Origin: Alphaproteobacteria bacterium
GTDB lineage: Bacteria; Pseudomonadota; Alphaproteobacteria; Rhizobiales; CAJQND01
DNA: 61,585 nucleotides
Direction: 5' to 3'
Assembly (NCBI GenBank): GCA_024227565.1
Contig: JAAEUE010000259.1
Location: 1-61,585, forward strand
Position 1 is the stretch's first letter. Each line of letters begins with the position of its first letter. Below are positions 53,012-61,585 of the stretch, one piece after another. The notes beneath the pieces were generated by a model, which saw only the letters and a program-made list of their open reading frames with translations, ran no database searches and was not told the DNA's origin. Made by a program: the position numbers and the translations under genes.

Positions 53012-53878
53012 TTAGCCAGCCGCTGCCGCCTGTTGTGCAAAAAACGAAGTGTCACCCGGTTTCTCCGGCAACAGCATGTCATACGAGGAACACCGCACCC
53101 GGCCGGATGGCTCACCGCGCACCAGCTCGTGGGTCAAAGTGCTGGGCAGATGGTTTTCACTAAGCTCAATGGCATCCTCCGCGTAGTAGGTCGCGATGTA
53201 GAGCGTGCGCGGCACATCGGACAGATTGGGTGCTGACCCATGCAACACGCTGGCATGCATCAGGCAAACCGTTCCCGCCTTGCCGGTGCATTTGATGATC
53301 TTGTCTTTATGCTCATCGACAACGTCATCCGCCACGGCACCGGTGAACACCCCATTGTGCCAGAGCTTGTAGAGCGGGCCCTTATGGGTGCCCGGCACCA
53401 CTTCCAGCGGACCGTTTTCCAGCGTCACATCGTCCACAAACAAAAGCGCGGTGATCATGTCGTCATTCGTCATGGGCTGGAACGGGAAGTCCTGGTGAAA
53501 CTTCACCTTCGTGGCCGCCCCGGGCAATTTGGAATTGACCTTGCCATGGTGAAACCTGATGGCCGGGCCAACCAGGTCTGCCGCAAAATCAACAGTGCCG
53601 GCATTGCGCATCACATTGGCATAAACCTCTGAGACCTCCTCTGGCGACTGCACCCGGCGCAAGGCCGGAGACATGGCCGTGTGCCCTGGCTCCAGATCAA
53701 AACGCGCGCGCCCGTCGAGGGTTTCTCCGTAGTCGGTGTCGTGTTTGCGGCTCTCGTCCACCCAACCGGCAAACACTTCCCGCAATCTCGTCAGCTCGCT
53801 GGCCGTCACCGCATCTTCGACGGTCAAAACACCATCCCGCCAGAACTGATCCTTTTGCTCTTGTGTCAGCACAGACAT
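53012..53878 (-). CDS. Phytanoyl-CoA dioxygenase-family 2OG/Fe(II) oxygenase
   Basis: 288 residues. The iron ligands are H128 and D130 in FHQDFPF and H213 in VLHGSAPN, with R224 as the 2-oxoglutarate contact. The family hydroxylates CoA esters or osmolytes such as ectoine. The ATG at 53878 has AAGGAGG 8 nt upstream; an ATG two codons earlier is too close. It stands between an acyl-CoA ligase and two acyl-CoA dehydrogenase genes, so an acyl substrate is plausible. Confidence 0.85.
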   Translation of the reverse strand: MSVLTQEQKDQFWRDGVLTVEDAVTASELTRLREVFAGWVDESRKHDTDYGETLDGRARFDLEPGHTAMSPALRRVQSPEEVSEVYANVMRNAGTVDFAADLVGPAIRFHHGKVNSKLPGAATKVKFHQDFPFQPMTNDDMITALLFVDDVTLENGPLEVVPGTHKGPLYKLWHNGVFTGAVADDVVDEHKDKIIKCTGKAGTVCLMHASVLHGSAPNLSDVPRTLYIATYYAEDAIELSENHLPSTLTHELVRGEPSGRVRCSSYDMLLPEKPGDTSFFAQQAAAAG

Positions 53879-53953
53879 GCACATTCCTCCTTAGATTTCG
53901 CGGGCAGTATATATGAATTGGTTCGCAGAAAAAGCTTAGTGAAACAGCCGCTC

Positions 53954-55603
53954 TCACCCCCCGGAAGCGGCCGTCGTGGGCAACACATAATCCTTGAAGA
54001 TCTCCCGCAGTTTCAGCTTGGCAATCTTGCCGGTGGCCGTGTGGGGCAGTTCCTCTACAAACTCCACCGCATCGGGCATCCACCATTTGGCGATCTTGCC
54101 CTCCAGAAACCCAAGCACATCAGCCTCGCTCACCTCAGCCCCTTCCGATTTGACCACCACTAACAGGGGCCGCTCGTCCCATTTGGGATGAGCAATGCCG
54201 ATCACCGCCGCCTCAACCACGGCCGGATGCCCCACCGCTGCATTTTCCAGATTGATGGAGCTGATCCATTCGCCGCCTGATTTGATGACATCCTTGGCGC
54301 GGTCCACAATGGTCATGTAGCCAAACTCGTCCAAGGTGGCGATGTCACCGGTGAGGAACCAGCCATCGCGGGTAAACTGGCTCTTATTGGCCTCATCGTT
54401 GTCATGGTAGCTGCCAACGATCCAAGGCCCTTTAACCGCAAGCTCGCCGAACGTCTCCCCATCTCGCGGCAGAGTTTCCCCGGCATCACCCACGATCTTC
54501 AGCTTCACGCCAAAAACCGAGCGGCCCTGTTTGATCTGATAGGTGCGCCGGCGTTCCAGCGGCATCTCATGAACCTTGCAGTTGAACGCGCCTGTGGTGC
54601 CCACCGGGCTGGTTTCGGTCATGCCCCAGGCGTGGAACACCTGCACATTGAACTCATCTTCAAACGCCTCCACCATGGCCAGCGGCACGGCCGAGCCGCC
54701 AATGCCGGTTTGCGTCAGATGGTCAAACCGTTTGCCCGATTGGCGCACATACTCCAGCAACATCATCCAGATGGTCGGCACACCTGCGGCAAACGTCACC
54801 TTCTCGCTGTCCAACAGCTCCCAGACCGAGGCCCCATCGTAGGCCGCACCCGGAAACACCAGCTTGGCCCCCACCATGCACACCGCATAGGGCAGGCCCC
54901 AGGCATTTGCATGGAACATGGGCACGGCGGGCAGAACAACAGCCTTGCTGCTCATCTCAAAGCTCTCGCCACCACACTGAAAGAACGTGTGCAGCAAGGT
55001 TGAGCGGTGACTGTAGACAACCCCCTTGGGATTGCCCGTGGTGCCAGATGTGTAGCACATGGAAGACGCCGTGTTCTCATCGAACACCGGCCACGCGAAG
55101 GTCTCGGATTCCGGCGCGATGAGGTCCTCATAACACATGGCGTTGGGCAGGCTGGTCTCCGGCACGTGGGCCGCATCGGTGAGGATGATGTAGCCTTCAA
55201 CATTCGGCAGCTGATCGGTCAGCGATTCCAGGAGCGGCACAAAGGTGAGATCGAGAAAGACAAACCGGTCATTCGCGTGGTTCACGATATAGACGATCTG
55301 GTCTGCAAACAGCCTCGGATTGATGGTGTGGCACACCGCACCGCTGCCGGAGATGCCGTAATAGAGCTCAAAGTGCCGGTAGCCGTTCCAGGCGAACGTG
55401 GCCAGCCGGTCGCCCAGCTTCACGCCCATTCGCTCCAGGCCATTGGCCAACTTTTTCATGCGCTTCAGGGCATCGGCATAGGTGTAGCGATGGATAGGGC
55501 CTTCAACCGTCCGGCTGACGATTTCCTGAAAGCCATGGTTCAGGGCTGCATGCTCGATCAGATCACTGACCAGCAATTGATCTTCCATCATCAAGCCGCG
55601 CAT
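53954..55603 (-). CDS. AMP-dependent acyl-CoA ligase
   Basis: About 549 residues. ANL-family motifs are present: [11 protein letters not shown] (ATP/P-loop), [10 protein letters not shown] (A5), [15 protein letters not shown] (A8 start) and [14 protein letters not shown] with the conserved catalytic Lys near the C-terminus. It activates a medium- or long-chain acid as its CoA thioester. The start at 55603 has GAGGAAG about 8 nt upstream; a GTG at 55618 overlaps it. Transcription continues into the PhyH and dehydrogenase genes. Confidence 0.92.
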   Translation of the reverse strand: MRGLMMEDQLLVSDLIEHAALNHGFQEIVSRTVEGPIHRYTYADALKRMKKLANGLERMGVKLGDRLATFAWNGYRHFELYYGISGSGAVCHTINPRLFADQIVYIVNHANDRFVFLDLTFVPLLESLTDQLPNVEGYIILTDAAHVPETSLPNAMCYEDLIAPESETFAWPVFDENTASSMCYTSGTTGNPKGVVYSHRSTLLHTFFQCGGESFEMSSKAVVLPAVPMFHANAWGLPYAVCMVGAKLVFPGAAYDGASVWELLDSEKVTFAAGVPTIWMMLLEYVRQSGKRFDHLTQTGIGGSAVPLAMVEAFEDEFNVQVFHAWGMTETSPVGTTGAFNCKVHEMPLERRRTYQIKQGRSVFGVKLKIVGDAGETLPRDGETFGELAVKGPWIVGSYHDNDEANKSQFTRDGWFLTGDIATLDEFGYMTIVDRAKDVIKSGGEWISSINLENAAVGHPAVVEAAVIGIAHPKWDERPLLVVVKSEGAEVSEADVLGFLEGKIAKWWMPDAVEFVEELPHTATGKIAKLKLREIFKDYVLPTTAASGG

Positions 55604-55725
55604 TTGTTTCTTCCTCACGTTCTCAGCACCACACGTTCTTCACGCTCGCAGCACCATGCCTATCTTCCCCGCATCCTTGCCTCCGGCAATCCCGGAGCCC
55701 CGCCCCTAGAATCCCCACATCCCGC

Positions 55726-55802
55726 ATCCCTGCGAAAGCAGGGATCCACACCTCGGTGCCAACAGCACGCCCAGAGCTATGGGCCCCTGCTTCCGCAGGG
55801 GC
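55726..55802. repeat. Bipartite palindromic repeat (GAAA/TTCC loops)
   Basis: ATCCCTGC-GAAA-GCAGGGAT (55726-55745) and GCCCCTGC-TTCC-GCAGGGGC (55783-55802) are two perfect 8-bp hairpins 37 nt apart. The design matches the other bipartite repeat, but the sequence is different. Confidence 0.75.
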
Positions 55803-55812
55803 GCGGAAGGAG

Positions 55813-55884
55813 GAGCAGTCGCGCCAGGGCGAGCAGTCGCGCCAGGGCGAGCAGTCGCGCCAGGACGAGCAGTCGCGCCGGGGC
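55813..55884. repeat. Four-copy 18-bp tandem repeat
   Basis: GAGCAGTCGCGCCAGGGC occurs four times in direct tandem. Copies one and two are identical, copy three differs at one base (GGAC ending) and copy four at one base (GGGGC ending). Imperfect remnants follow to about 55925. Confidence 0.95.
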
Positions 55885-55953
55885 AAGCGGGCGCGAGCAG
55901 AAGCGCAAGGGCGAGCAGCTGCGGACGAGCAACGGCCCCGCAAGGACGAGACC

Positions 55954-56655
55954 CTACACCTCAAGCCACTGCTTGCGCACGTCGTCATCATCCTGAAGTT
56001 CTCCCGGCGCGCCTTCAAACACAATCTGCCCGTGGCCCATCACATAAACCCGCTTGGAAATCTTCATGGCAATGGTGAGCTTTTGCTCCACCAGCAGAAT
56101 GGAAACCCCGCGCGCTGCGATCTGTTCCAACAATTCGGCCACCTGATGCACGACCTTGGGTGCGAGACCTTCGGTCGGCTCGTCAATCATGATCACCGAA
56201 GGATCGCCCATCAATGTTCGGCATATGGTGAGCATCTGTTTCTCCCCGCCTGAGAGCACCGAAGCCTCGACGTCGGCCCTTTCCTTCAGGTTCGAGAACA
56301 GATCGAACATATCCTCCAGAGACCAGCGGCTGTCGGCTTGCCTTTGCCCGGGCTTGAGGCCCAACAGCAGGTTCTGCCGGGTGGTGAGGCCCGGAAAGAT
56401 ATCCCGGTTCTCCGGCACATAGCCAATGCCGGCTTGAGCGATTTCAAACGGCTTCCTGCCCACCATCTCGGTGCCTTTAAACAAGATGGATCCAGATGGC
56501 GGCACTTCGCCCATGATCGCCTTGCAGGTGGTGGACCGCCCCACCCCGTTGCGCCCCAAAAGGGCGACAATCTCGCCCTCGCCCACAGTGAGGCTCACCC
56601 CTTGCAGAATGTGGCTCTTGCCGTAATAGGCATGGAGATCGGAGACGTTCAGCAT
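55954..56655 (-). CDS. livF: Branched-chain amino acid-type ABC transporter ATPase LivF
   Basis: 233 residues, one ABC ATPase. The Walker A reads GRNGVGRST with Arg40 in place of the usual Lys. The signature LSGGEKQML and Walker B VIMIDEPTEGL are intact. It drives the LivHM permease with LivG. It begins 2 nt after livG in the transcript. Related LivF proteins with the same Arg may exist, so loss of ATP hydrolysis is not certain. Confidence 0.92.
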   Translation of the reverse strand: MLNVSDLHAYYGKSHILQGVSLTVGEGEIVALLGRNGVGRSTTCKAIMGEVPPSGSILFKGTEMVGRKPFEIAQAGIGYVPENRDIFPGLTTRQNLLLGLKPGQRQADSRWSLEDMFDLFSNLKERADVEASVLSGGEKQMLTICRTLMGDPSVIMIDEPTEGLAPKVVHQVAELLEQIAARGVSILLVEQKLTIAMKISKRVYVMGHGQIVFEGAPGELQDDDDVRKQWLEV

Positions 56656-56657
56656 CT

Positions 56658-57419
56658 TTAGTCTGCGCCCTCCAGAACGGTGCCCAGATAGGCCTCTTGC
56701 ACCGCCGGATTGGCCCGCACATTTTGCGGCGTGTCTGAAGCAATGATCTCCCCATAGACCAGCACCGAGATGCGGTCGGCCAGATCGAACACCACGCCCA
56801 TGTCGTGCTCCACCACCACCAGGGTCTTGTTCTCGGTCACCTTGCGGATCAACTCCACAATGTATTCGGTTTCCGATGCGCTCATGCCCGCGGTGGGCTC
56901 ATCCAGCATGATGATGTCGGCACCGCCGGCTATGGTGATGCCGATTTCAAGCGCCCTCTGTTCGGCATAGGTGAGCACGCCGGCGAGCGTTGCGTGCTTG
57001 TCCGCCATATTGATCTGCTCAAGGATCTCGTGTGCCCGCGCGGTCAGGCCAGGCTGGCGGTCCACCAGATGCCAGAACGAGTATTTGTAGTTCATCGACC
57101 AGAGCAAGCCGCAGCGGATGTTTTCGAACACCGTCATTTTGGCAAAGATGTTGGTGATCTGGAAGCTGCGGCTGAGACCCCGCCGGTTGATCTCGTAAGG
57201 CTTGAGCTGGTCCACCACCTCGCCATGCAGGCGCACCGTGCCGCTTGTGGGGTGATATTTTCCGGTGATCAGATTGAACATGGTGGACTTGCCCGCCCCG
57301 TTCGGCCCGATAATCGCGTGGCGCTCGCCCTTGGTGATCGACAAGCTCACATTGCGGATGATCTCCACCCGCCCGAAGCTCTTGCACATGCCCTCAAGCT
57401 CAATGGCCGCCGCGCTCAT
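56658..57419 (-). CDS. livG: Branched-chain amino acid-type ABC transporter ATPase LivG
   Basis: 253 residues with a canonical Walker A (GPNGAGKST). A LivG-specific helical segment (LSRSFQITNIF) follows; the signature region reads LTYAEQRALEIG, and Walker B is IIMLDEPTAGMS. It starts in a 4-nt overlap with the livM stop. It pairs with LivF on the cytoplasmic face. Confidence 0.95.
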   Translation of the reverse strand: MSAAAIELEGMCKSFGRVEIIRNVSLSITKGERHAIIGPNGAGKSTMFNLITGKYHPTSGTVRLHGEVVDQLKPYEINRRGLSRSFQITNIFAKMTVFENIRCGLLWSMNYKYSFWHLVDRQPGLTARAHEILEQINMADKHATLAGVLTYAEQRALEIGITIAGGADIIMLDEPTAGMSASETEYIVELIRKVTENKTLVVVEHDMGVVFDLADRISVLVYGEIIASDTPQNVRANPAVQEAYLGTVLEGAD

Positions 57420-58708
57420 GAGGCATCCCCGGCATGGTTGGCCTCATCCCAGGCGTCCTTGAACGCCGGCAGAAGTTTTCGCAATGCCCACACCGAAAGG
57501 CCGGCCACCGCGACCGCCAGCAAAAGCGGCGCCGGGCTGTGGGAATTGAAGCTGACGCCCAGCAGCGTCATCGTCTCATCGCCAAGGGCTGCATGACGGG
57601 CGTGGAACAAGATTTCCATGACACAAGCACTGCCCAGGGCAAAGCCGAGCGCCGGGCCGGCAATCAAGGCATAGGGTATGATCAGCGTGCCAAGTTTCCC
57701 AAGCTGATAGGGCCGGAAGTGAATGGCGATCAGGCCGGTCAGGCCAAACGGAAAGAACATCACCGTCATCACAAAAAGGATGCCCAGATAAAGCTGCCAA
57801 ATCTCGGTGAAGAGGCTCAGCACCGTCTGCAGCAAGGTGAAGACAATGGCACCAATGATGGGTCCCACAAAAAACCCGACACCGCCGAGGAAGGTGATCA
57901 GCAACACCGAACCGGAGGTGGCAAGATTGAGGTTCTCCTCGGTCAGGATCTCAAAGTTGATGGCAAACAGGGCCCCGGCAATGCCGGCGAAAAAGCCCGA
58001 CGCGCAGAACGACATGAAACGCACCTTGCGCTGGGAATAGCCCAGAAACTCCGCCCGCTCTTCATTGTCGCGCACCGCATTGGCCATGCGCCCCACTGGT
58101 GTGCGTGAGTAGAGATACATGGCGGCAGCTGAGATCAACAGCCAGCAGGCGCTGAGATAGTAGACTTCCTTTTGCGAGGAAAAGTCGATGCCAAGCAGCG
58201 CCGGCCCCATGGTCCGGTCGGCGCTCACCCCTTCCTCTCCGCCAAAGAAGGCCACGATGATGATCGAGCAAGCCGCAATCAGCTCGCCCACCCCAAGCGA
58301 GATCATGGCAAAGACCGTCCCGGCCCGCCGGGTCGAGAACGAGCCCACAATCACGGCAAACAGCAACCCGAACAATCCGCCAAAAAGCGGCAGAAGCGGC
58401 AACGGAAGCCACAGACCATCGAACTCCACCCGGTTCATCAGATGCACGCAGAAGAAGCCGCCAAGACCCATGTAAACAGCATGGCCAAACGACAGCATGC
58501 CGCCTTGGCCGAGCAGCATGTTGTAGGCCAGCGCGAAGATTATGGTGATGGCCATTTGGTTCAGCACCGTGAGCCCGGCTCCCGAACCGAACACGAACGG
58601 AAGAATTGCCAAGAGGACCACTGCAAGGCCCCAAGGCAGAAGACGCAGCCAGTTCACGCTGTTTGCGCCGGCCTGCGCCGACGCATTAGTCTCACCGGCC
58701 AGGCTCAT
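57416..58708 (-). CDS. livM: Branched-chain amino acid-type ABC permease LivM
   Basis: 430 residues from the ATG at 58708, which overlaps the livH stop codon (ATGA). The N-terminal helices lead to the conserved LivM segment EERAEFLGYSQRKVRF, and SGFFAGIAGALFAI follows. A C-terminal extension of about 100 residues carries extra hydrophobic stretches. The upstream frame to 58810 overlaps livH and is not used. Confidence 0.92.
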   Translation of the reverse strand: MSLAGETNASAQAGANSVNWLRLLPWGLAVVLLAILPFVFGSGAGLTVLNQMAITIIFALAYNMLLGQGGMLSFGHAVYMGLGGFFCVHLMNRVEFDGLWLPLPLLPLFGGLFGLLFAVIVGSFSTRRAGTVFAMISLGVGELIAACSIIIVAFFGGEEGVSADRTMGPALLGIDFSSQKEVYYLSACWLLISAAAMYLYSRTPVGRMANAVRDNEERAEFLGYSQRKVRFMSFCASGFFAGIAGALFAINFEILTEENLNLATSGSVLLITFLGGVGFFVGPIIGAIVFTLLQTVLSLFTEIWQLYLGILFVMTVMFFPFGLTGLIAIHFRPYQLGKLGTLIIPYALIAGPALGFALGSACVMEILFHARHAALGDETMTLLGVSFNSHSPAPLLLAVAVAGLSVWALRKLLPAFKDAWDEANHAGDAS

Positions 58709-59661
58709 GTTTCTCGCTTCCCGAACAATCCCTGGGGCCGGAACGCCAAAACGAGCACCATCAGCAGATACGGCAATATCGGCCCGATCTGGGGCAAGGT
58801 GAGCGTCCACAGATCCCGCAATGCGCTGGTGGCAAGGTCAGCGGGTTCAGAAAGGCCCACGCTGGTGAGCACGTCCTTCATGGTCACATTGTAGGAGGCC
58901 GCAAAGGTTTGCAGCCATCCAATCAACAACGAGGCCGCAAGCGCGCCCCATAAGGACCCCAGTCCGCCCACCACAATGGTGACGAAAACGATTGACCCAA
59001 GCACCACGGCCATGCCGGGAAACGTGCCCAGCACCGGCCCGGCCATGACCCCGGCGAGGCCGGCCAACGCCGTGCCCACGCCAAACACACCCATGAACAC
59101 CAGCGGCACATTGTGCCCGAGGTTCTGAACGGTTTCAGGATACGACAGCGCGGCCTGGATGATCATACCCACCCGGGTCTTGGTGAGGATGTAGAGCAAG
59201 GCCAGGAAGATCCCCACCGCAACGAAGATCATGAAAACCTTGTAGGCCGGAAAGGCGTTGCCCGCGATGGAGAAGGCGGCGAACTTCAAGATCTCCGGCT
59301 CTTCGAACGCCATCTGGCTTTTGCCCCAGAAGAACTGCACCACCTCTTCGATCAACAGGGCAAGCCCGAACGTGAAGATCAGCTCAGGCACATGGCCGTG
59401 CTTGTGCACGCGCCGCAATCCATATCGCTCCACCAGCGCTCCAGCCACACCCACAACAACGGGCGCGATCAATAGCCCAGGCCAAAAGCCCACATAGGTG
59501 CTGATCTGATAGGCGAAATAGGCCCCCAGCATAAAGAAGCTGGCATGGGCAAAGTTGAGCACGCCCATCATGGAGAAGATCAAGGTGAGCCCGCTGCACA
59601 GCATGAACAGCAACAGGCCGGTCACCAGACCGTCGAGCAAATTGACCAGGACAAGCGACAC
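58705..59661 (-). CDS. livH: Branched-chain amino acid-type ABC permease LivH
   Basis: 318 residues and about eight helices. It begins with LVNLLDGLVTGLLLFMLCSG and contains GVLNFAHASFFMLGAYFAY, the classical LivH segment. It forms the membrane channel with LivM. It is separated from the binding-protein gene by 192 nt holding repeat copy 2. Confidence 0.95.
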   Translation of the reverse strand: MSLVLVNLLDGLVTGLLLFMLCSGLTLIFSMMGVLNFAHASFFMLGAYFAYQISTYVGFWPGLLIAPVVVGVAGALVERYGLRRVHKHGHVPELIFTFGLALLIEEVVQFFWGKSQMAFEEPEILKFAAFSIAGNAFPAYKVFMIFVAVGIFLALLYILTKTRVGMIIQAALSYPETVQNLGHNVPLVFMGVFGVGTALAGLAGVMAGPVLGTFPGMAVVLGSIVFVTIVVGGLGSLWGALAASLLIGWLQTFAASYNVTMKDVLTSVGLSEPADLATSALRDLWTLTLPQIGPILPYLLMVLVLAFRPQGLFGKRET

Positions 59662-59736
59662 CGGCGCCCTCTTCTAATTCAGCTCATGCGTGCCGATGGC
59701 AAATAGGCTCAACCCGCATATTTGACTCTTACTGCC

Positions 59737-59817
59737 GTCCTCGGCCTTGAGCCGAGGACCCAGCACTTAACGCCCGGATTTTCGTGAGGCTTGGGCCCTC
59801 GGGTCAAGCCCGAGGGC
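59737..59817. repeat. Bipartite palindromic repeat, copy 2 (inverted)
   Basis: GTCCTCGGC-CTTGA-GCCGAGGAC (59737-59759) and GCCCTCGGG-TCAAG-CCCGAGGGC (59795-59817). Its reverse complement aligns with copy 1 along the whole 78-81 nt unit, including CCCAAG next to the first hairpin. It lies between livK and livH. Confidence 0.85.
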
Positions 59818-59853
59818 TGCATGCGAACACTCCGGACACACCCTGCTGCCTCC

Positions 59854-61098
59854 TCAGGGCCGCTTCATCTTGCAGGTGGTGGCACTGTCGGCAGCGGCCA
59901 TCTTCACCGTGCTTTCCACCTTCAGCCCAAAGCCGGAATTATCCAGATCAAAGGTGATGTCCTCGTCGGTGTGGGCCAGAATGTGCACATCCTGGATGGC
60001 CTGATGGTCTTTGGCACGCATGACGATTTTCGAGCCGAAAATACCCTCGTGCTCCATGCCCTCCAGCGCCTTGGCCACAGCCACCATGTCTGTGGCGTTG
60101 CCGACCTTGTCGATCGCCTTGGCAAGCATTTCCACCACATTGGCGATCCGCGGCTGGCCCATGTCCTTATTGGGATGTTTCGCCTTGAAGGCCTTCATAT
60201 AGGCGGCGGCCCGTTCGGAGGCCGGCGGGTTGATCATGCCCTCTTGCACCAGCTTCAGGGGACCTTTGCCGTCGGCGCCGAAGGTTTTGGTGATGCCGGT
60301 AGACGCGGCATAGTAGGTGTAGATCGGCTTTTTGAAGCCTGAAGCCAACACGGATTTGCCAAGGCCCACCATGTCGGAGCCCCAGTTGCCGGTGATGATG
60401 GCATCCGCGCCGGACGCCATGATCTTGCGGGCGTAGGGGGTAAAATCCTTCACCTTGCCGATGGGGTGCAACTCGTTGCCGACAATCTCGATATCAGGCC
60501 GCTTGGCGCCAATATATTTGACCGCGGCCGCAGCAACCGCCTTGCCGAAGGAATAGTCCTGGCCGATCAGATAGATTTTCTTGATGTCGTCCTTCTTGGC
60601 AATGATGTCCGTGAGCGCATCCATCTTGATGTCTGCATTGGCATCAAAGCGAAAGTGCCAGAAATTGCACTTGGCGTTGGTGAGCGCCGGGTCAACGGCG
60701 GAATAGTTCATAAACAAGACCCGTTTGTCCGGGTTGCGCTTGTTATGCTTCTTGATCGCCTCGGTCAGGGCGTTGGCCACTCCGGAAGAGTTGCCTTGGG
60801 CAATAAACCGAATGCCTTGGTCGATGGCCACTTTCAGCTGGATCAGAGATTCCTTTGCGCTGATCTTGTTGTCAAACGGCACGATCTCAAGCTTCTTGCC
60901 GCCGAGCACGCCGCCGTTCTTGTTCACCAGTTCGTCTACGGCAAACCGGTAGTGCGCCAGCCCCTGCTCGCCAGTGGCCGCGAAGGGACCCGACAGCGGG
61001 TCAATAAAGGCAATCTTCACGGTGTCGGCCGCCCAGGCCATGGCCGTGCTGGAGATGGCGATAATCGCTCCCAGCAATAGTCCGGCTAGTTTTCGCAT
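59854..61098 (-). CDS. Branched-chain amino acid-type ABC substrate-binding protein (LivK-like)
   Basis: 414 residues with a signal peptide ending near residue 24 (AMAWAADTVKIAF). The type I periplasmic-binding fold shows IAFIDPLSGPFAATGEQGL, GNSSGVANALTEA, VLFMNYSAVD and YLIGQDYSFGKAV. It captures the Liv ligand, which may be an amino acid or an aromatic or acyl acid. I start at 61098; the frame upstream to 61245 lacks a signal peptide. The following genes on the strand are livHMGF. Confidence 0.93.
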   Translation of the reverse strand: MRKLAGLLLGAIIAISSTAMAWAADTVKIAFIDPLSGPFAATGEQGLAHYRFAVDELVNKNGGVLGGKKLEIVPFDNKISAKESLIQLKVAIDQGIRFIAQGNSSGVANALTEAIKKHNKRNPDKRVLFMNYSAVDPALTNAKCNFWHFRFDANADIKMDALTDIIAKKDDIKKIYLIGQDYSFGKAVAAAAVKYIGAKRPDIEIVGNELHPIGKVKDFTPYARKIMASGADAIITGNWGSDMVGLGKSVLASGFKKPIYTYYAASTGITKTFGADGKGPLKLVQEGMINPPASERAAAYMKAFKAKHPNKDMGQPRIANVVEMLAKAIDKVGNATDMVAVAKALEGMEHEGIFGSKIVMRAKDHQAIQDVHILAHTDEDITFDLDNSGFGLKVESTVKMAAADSATTCKMKRP

Positions 61099-61373
61099 TG
61101 CAAATCCTCCCGTTGGTGTTTTTGCCGGCGGAGAAGGCTTCCATGGTTCTTCCAGCGGCTTTTGTGCCCGGCCGCCAGCGGTCGTGCGCGCGCCGGGGGC
61201 TAAACTCAGAGTGGCATGACTGGGCCGGACTGACAACCGCCTCACGCCCCTTCACGTTTTCATGAACGCCAGGTGAATTGTGCCCTCAGATTTGGTTCAG
61301 GGGCGCCTGCCTATAACCGGCATCAACAAACACGGGCCAAGGGGGCTCGGTTCACATTTAAGGGAAGAAATCA

Positions 61374-61585
61374 ATGTTCAAGAAAACCATCCTCGGCATC
61401 ACCGCCGCAGCAGCAATCACCGTAGCCGCCCTGTCGGGCACCACCACAACCGCACAAGCTGGCAGCTTCTACTTCGGTGGCGGACATGGCGGCTTTGGCG
61501 CCACCTTTTATGGCGGTGGCCACGGCTACTACCGCAACCCTTGCCGCCACTGGAAGCGCAAGTGGCGCCGGACGGGCCGCTACTA
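61374..61585 (+). CDS. Small secreted Gly/His/Arg-rich protein (partial, runs off window)
   Basis: The frame begins at the ATG at 61374 behind AGGGAAG and is still open at the window end (70 codons and 2 nt). A signal peptide (MFKKTILGITAAAAITVAAL, Ala-rich to about residue 29, TAQA) precedes GSFYFGGGHGGFGATFYGG and an Arg/Lys-rich tail. It is an extracytoplasmic small protein of unknown role. It is divergent from the LivK gene by 275 nt. Confidence 0.75.
   Translation, partial: MFKKTILGITAAAAITVAALSGTTTTAQAGSFYFGGGHGGFGATFYGGGHGYYRNPCRHWKRKWRRTGRY

Larger units (their letters stand above)
55604..55953. other. Gene-free repeat-rich region between acyl-CoA ligase and livF
   Basis: 350 nt. 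It holds two palindromes and an 18-bp tandem repeat, all listed separately. A 133-residue frame across it is repeat-derived (PAFAGMR-type and CSPWRD repeats) and is not called a gene. Confidence 0.7.

Noticed and set aside
55726..55884. CRISPR array
   Set aside because: The repeats are direct tandem without spacers, and no cas genes are present.
55623..56024. 133-codon frame with CSPWRD repeats
   Set aside because: Produced by the 18-bp tandem repeat and palindromes; overlaps livF and has no family or ribosome site.

Overview
The window looks like chromosomal DNA of a GC-rich, probably marine or otherwise organosulfur-exposed alphaproteobacterium. This placement rests on gene content only: fused DctQM TRAP permease, MgsABC/GlxBCD-type amidotransferase set, HpsNOP/SuyAB sulfonate genes, DMSP-lyase cupins and a Liv-type ABC operon. 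No rRNA or taxonomic marker gene fixes the lineage. There is no phage, insertion sequence, CRISPR array or plasmid replication gene in view.

Layout. 1-7.8 kb: a tRNA-Leu(CAA), then housekeeping genes (YqaA/DedA-type membrane protein, DsbB-like protein, polyprenyl synthase, MtgA), a first DMSP-lyase-type cupin, a PlsB-like acyltransferase, an alpha/beta hydrolase and an IclR regulator. 8-15.7 kb: TerC-family protein, a two-gene TRAP transporter with an attenuator-like hairpin, a LuxR-HTH/GAF/class III cyclase chimera and an NTF2-like protein. 15.9-21.6 kb: a five-gene operon hpsN-hpsO-hpsP-suyA-suyB, divergent from a LacI-family gene. A perfect 16-bp palindrome lies between them. Together these predict dihydroxypropanesulfonate (DHPS) -> sulfolactate -> pyruvate + sulfite. 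21.9-30.9 kb: universal stress protein, Na+/alanine symporter, class I amidotransferase, two SDRs, TerB-like protein, glycine-amidinotransferase homologue, a CYTH-CHAD protein and a separate CYTH protein. 31-34.9 kb: a second, DddQ-like DMSP lyase, a broken old-yellow-enzyme gene, an unrecognised protein, a GNAT and a single-domain response regulator. 34.9-44.5 kb: a sulfatase and a TctC binding protein divergent from a ROK regulator, TctB, TctA, a two-domain metallophosphoesterase and an IlvD/Edd dehydratase. This looks like one uptake-and-catabolism locus of unknown substrate. 44.5-44.8 kb: an AT-rich noncoding stretch with tandem promoter-like motifs and a candidate small RNA. 45-50.5 kb: a 2OG-Fe(II) oxygenase and a GlnT/GmaS + MgsCBA operon. 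50.6-61.1 kb: two acyl-CoA dehydrogenases, a PhyH-type oxygenase, an acyl-CoA ligase and a complete LivKHMGF ABC transporter, all on the minus strand. The window ends inside a small secreted Gly-rich protein.

The unifying theme is organic sulfur and C3/C4 acid metabolism. Two cupins keep the whole DddQ active-site pattern, an apparently complete DHPS route ends in sulfite release, and a sulfatase sits in a transporter locus. The most interesting unexplained items are the candidate sRNA, the sulfatase/ROK/TTT/phosphoesterase/dehydratase locus, the LuxR-cyclase chimera, and two kinds of bipartite palindromic repeat.
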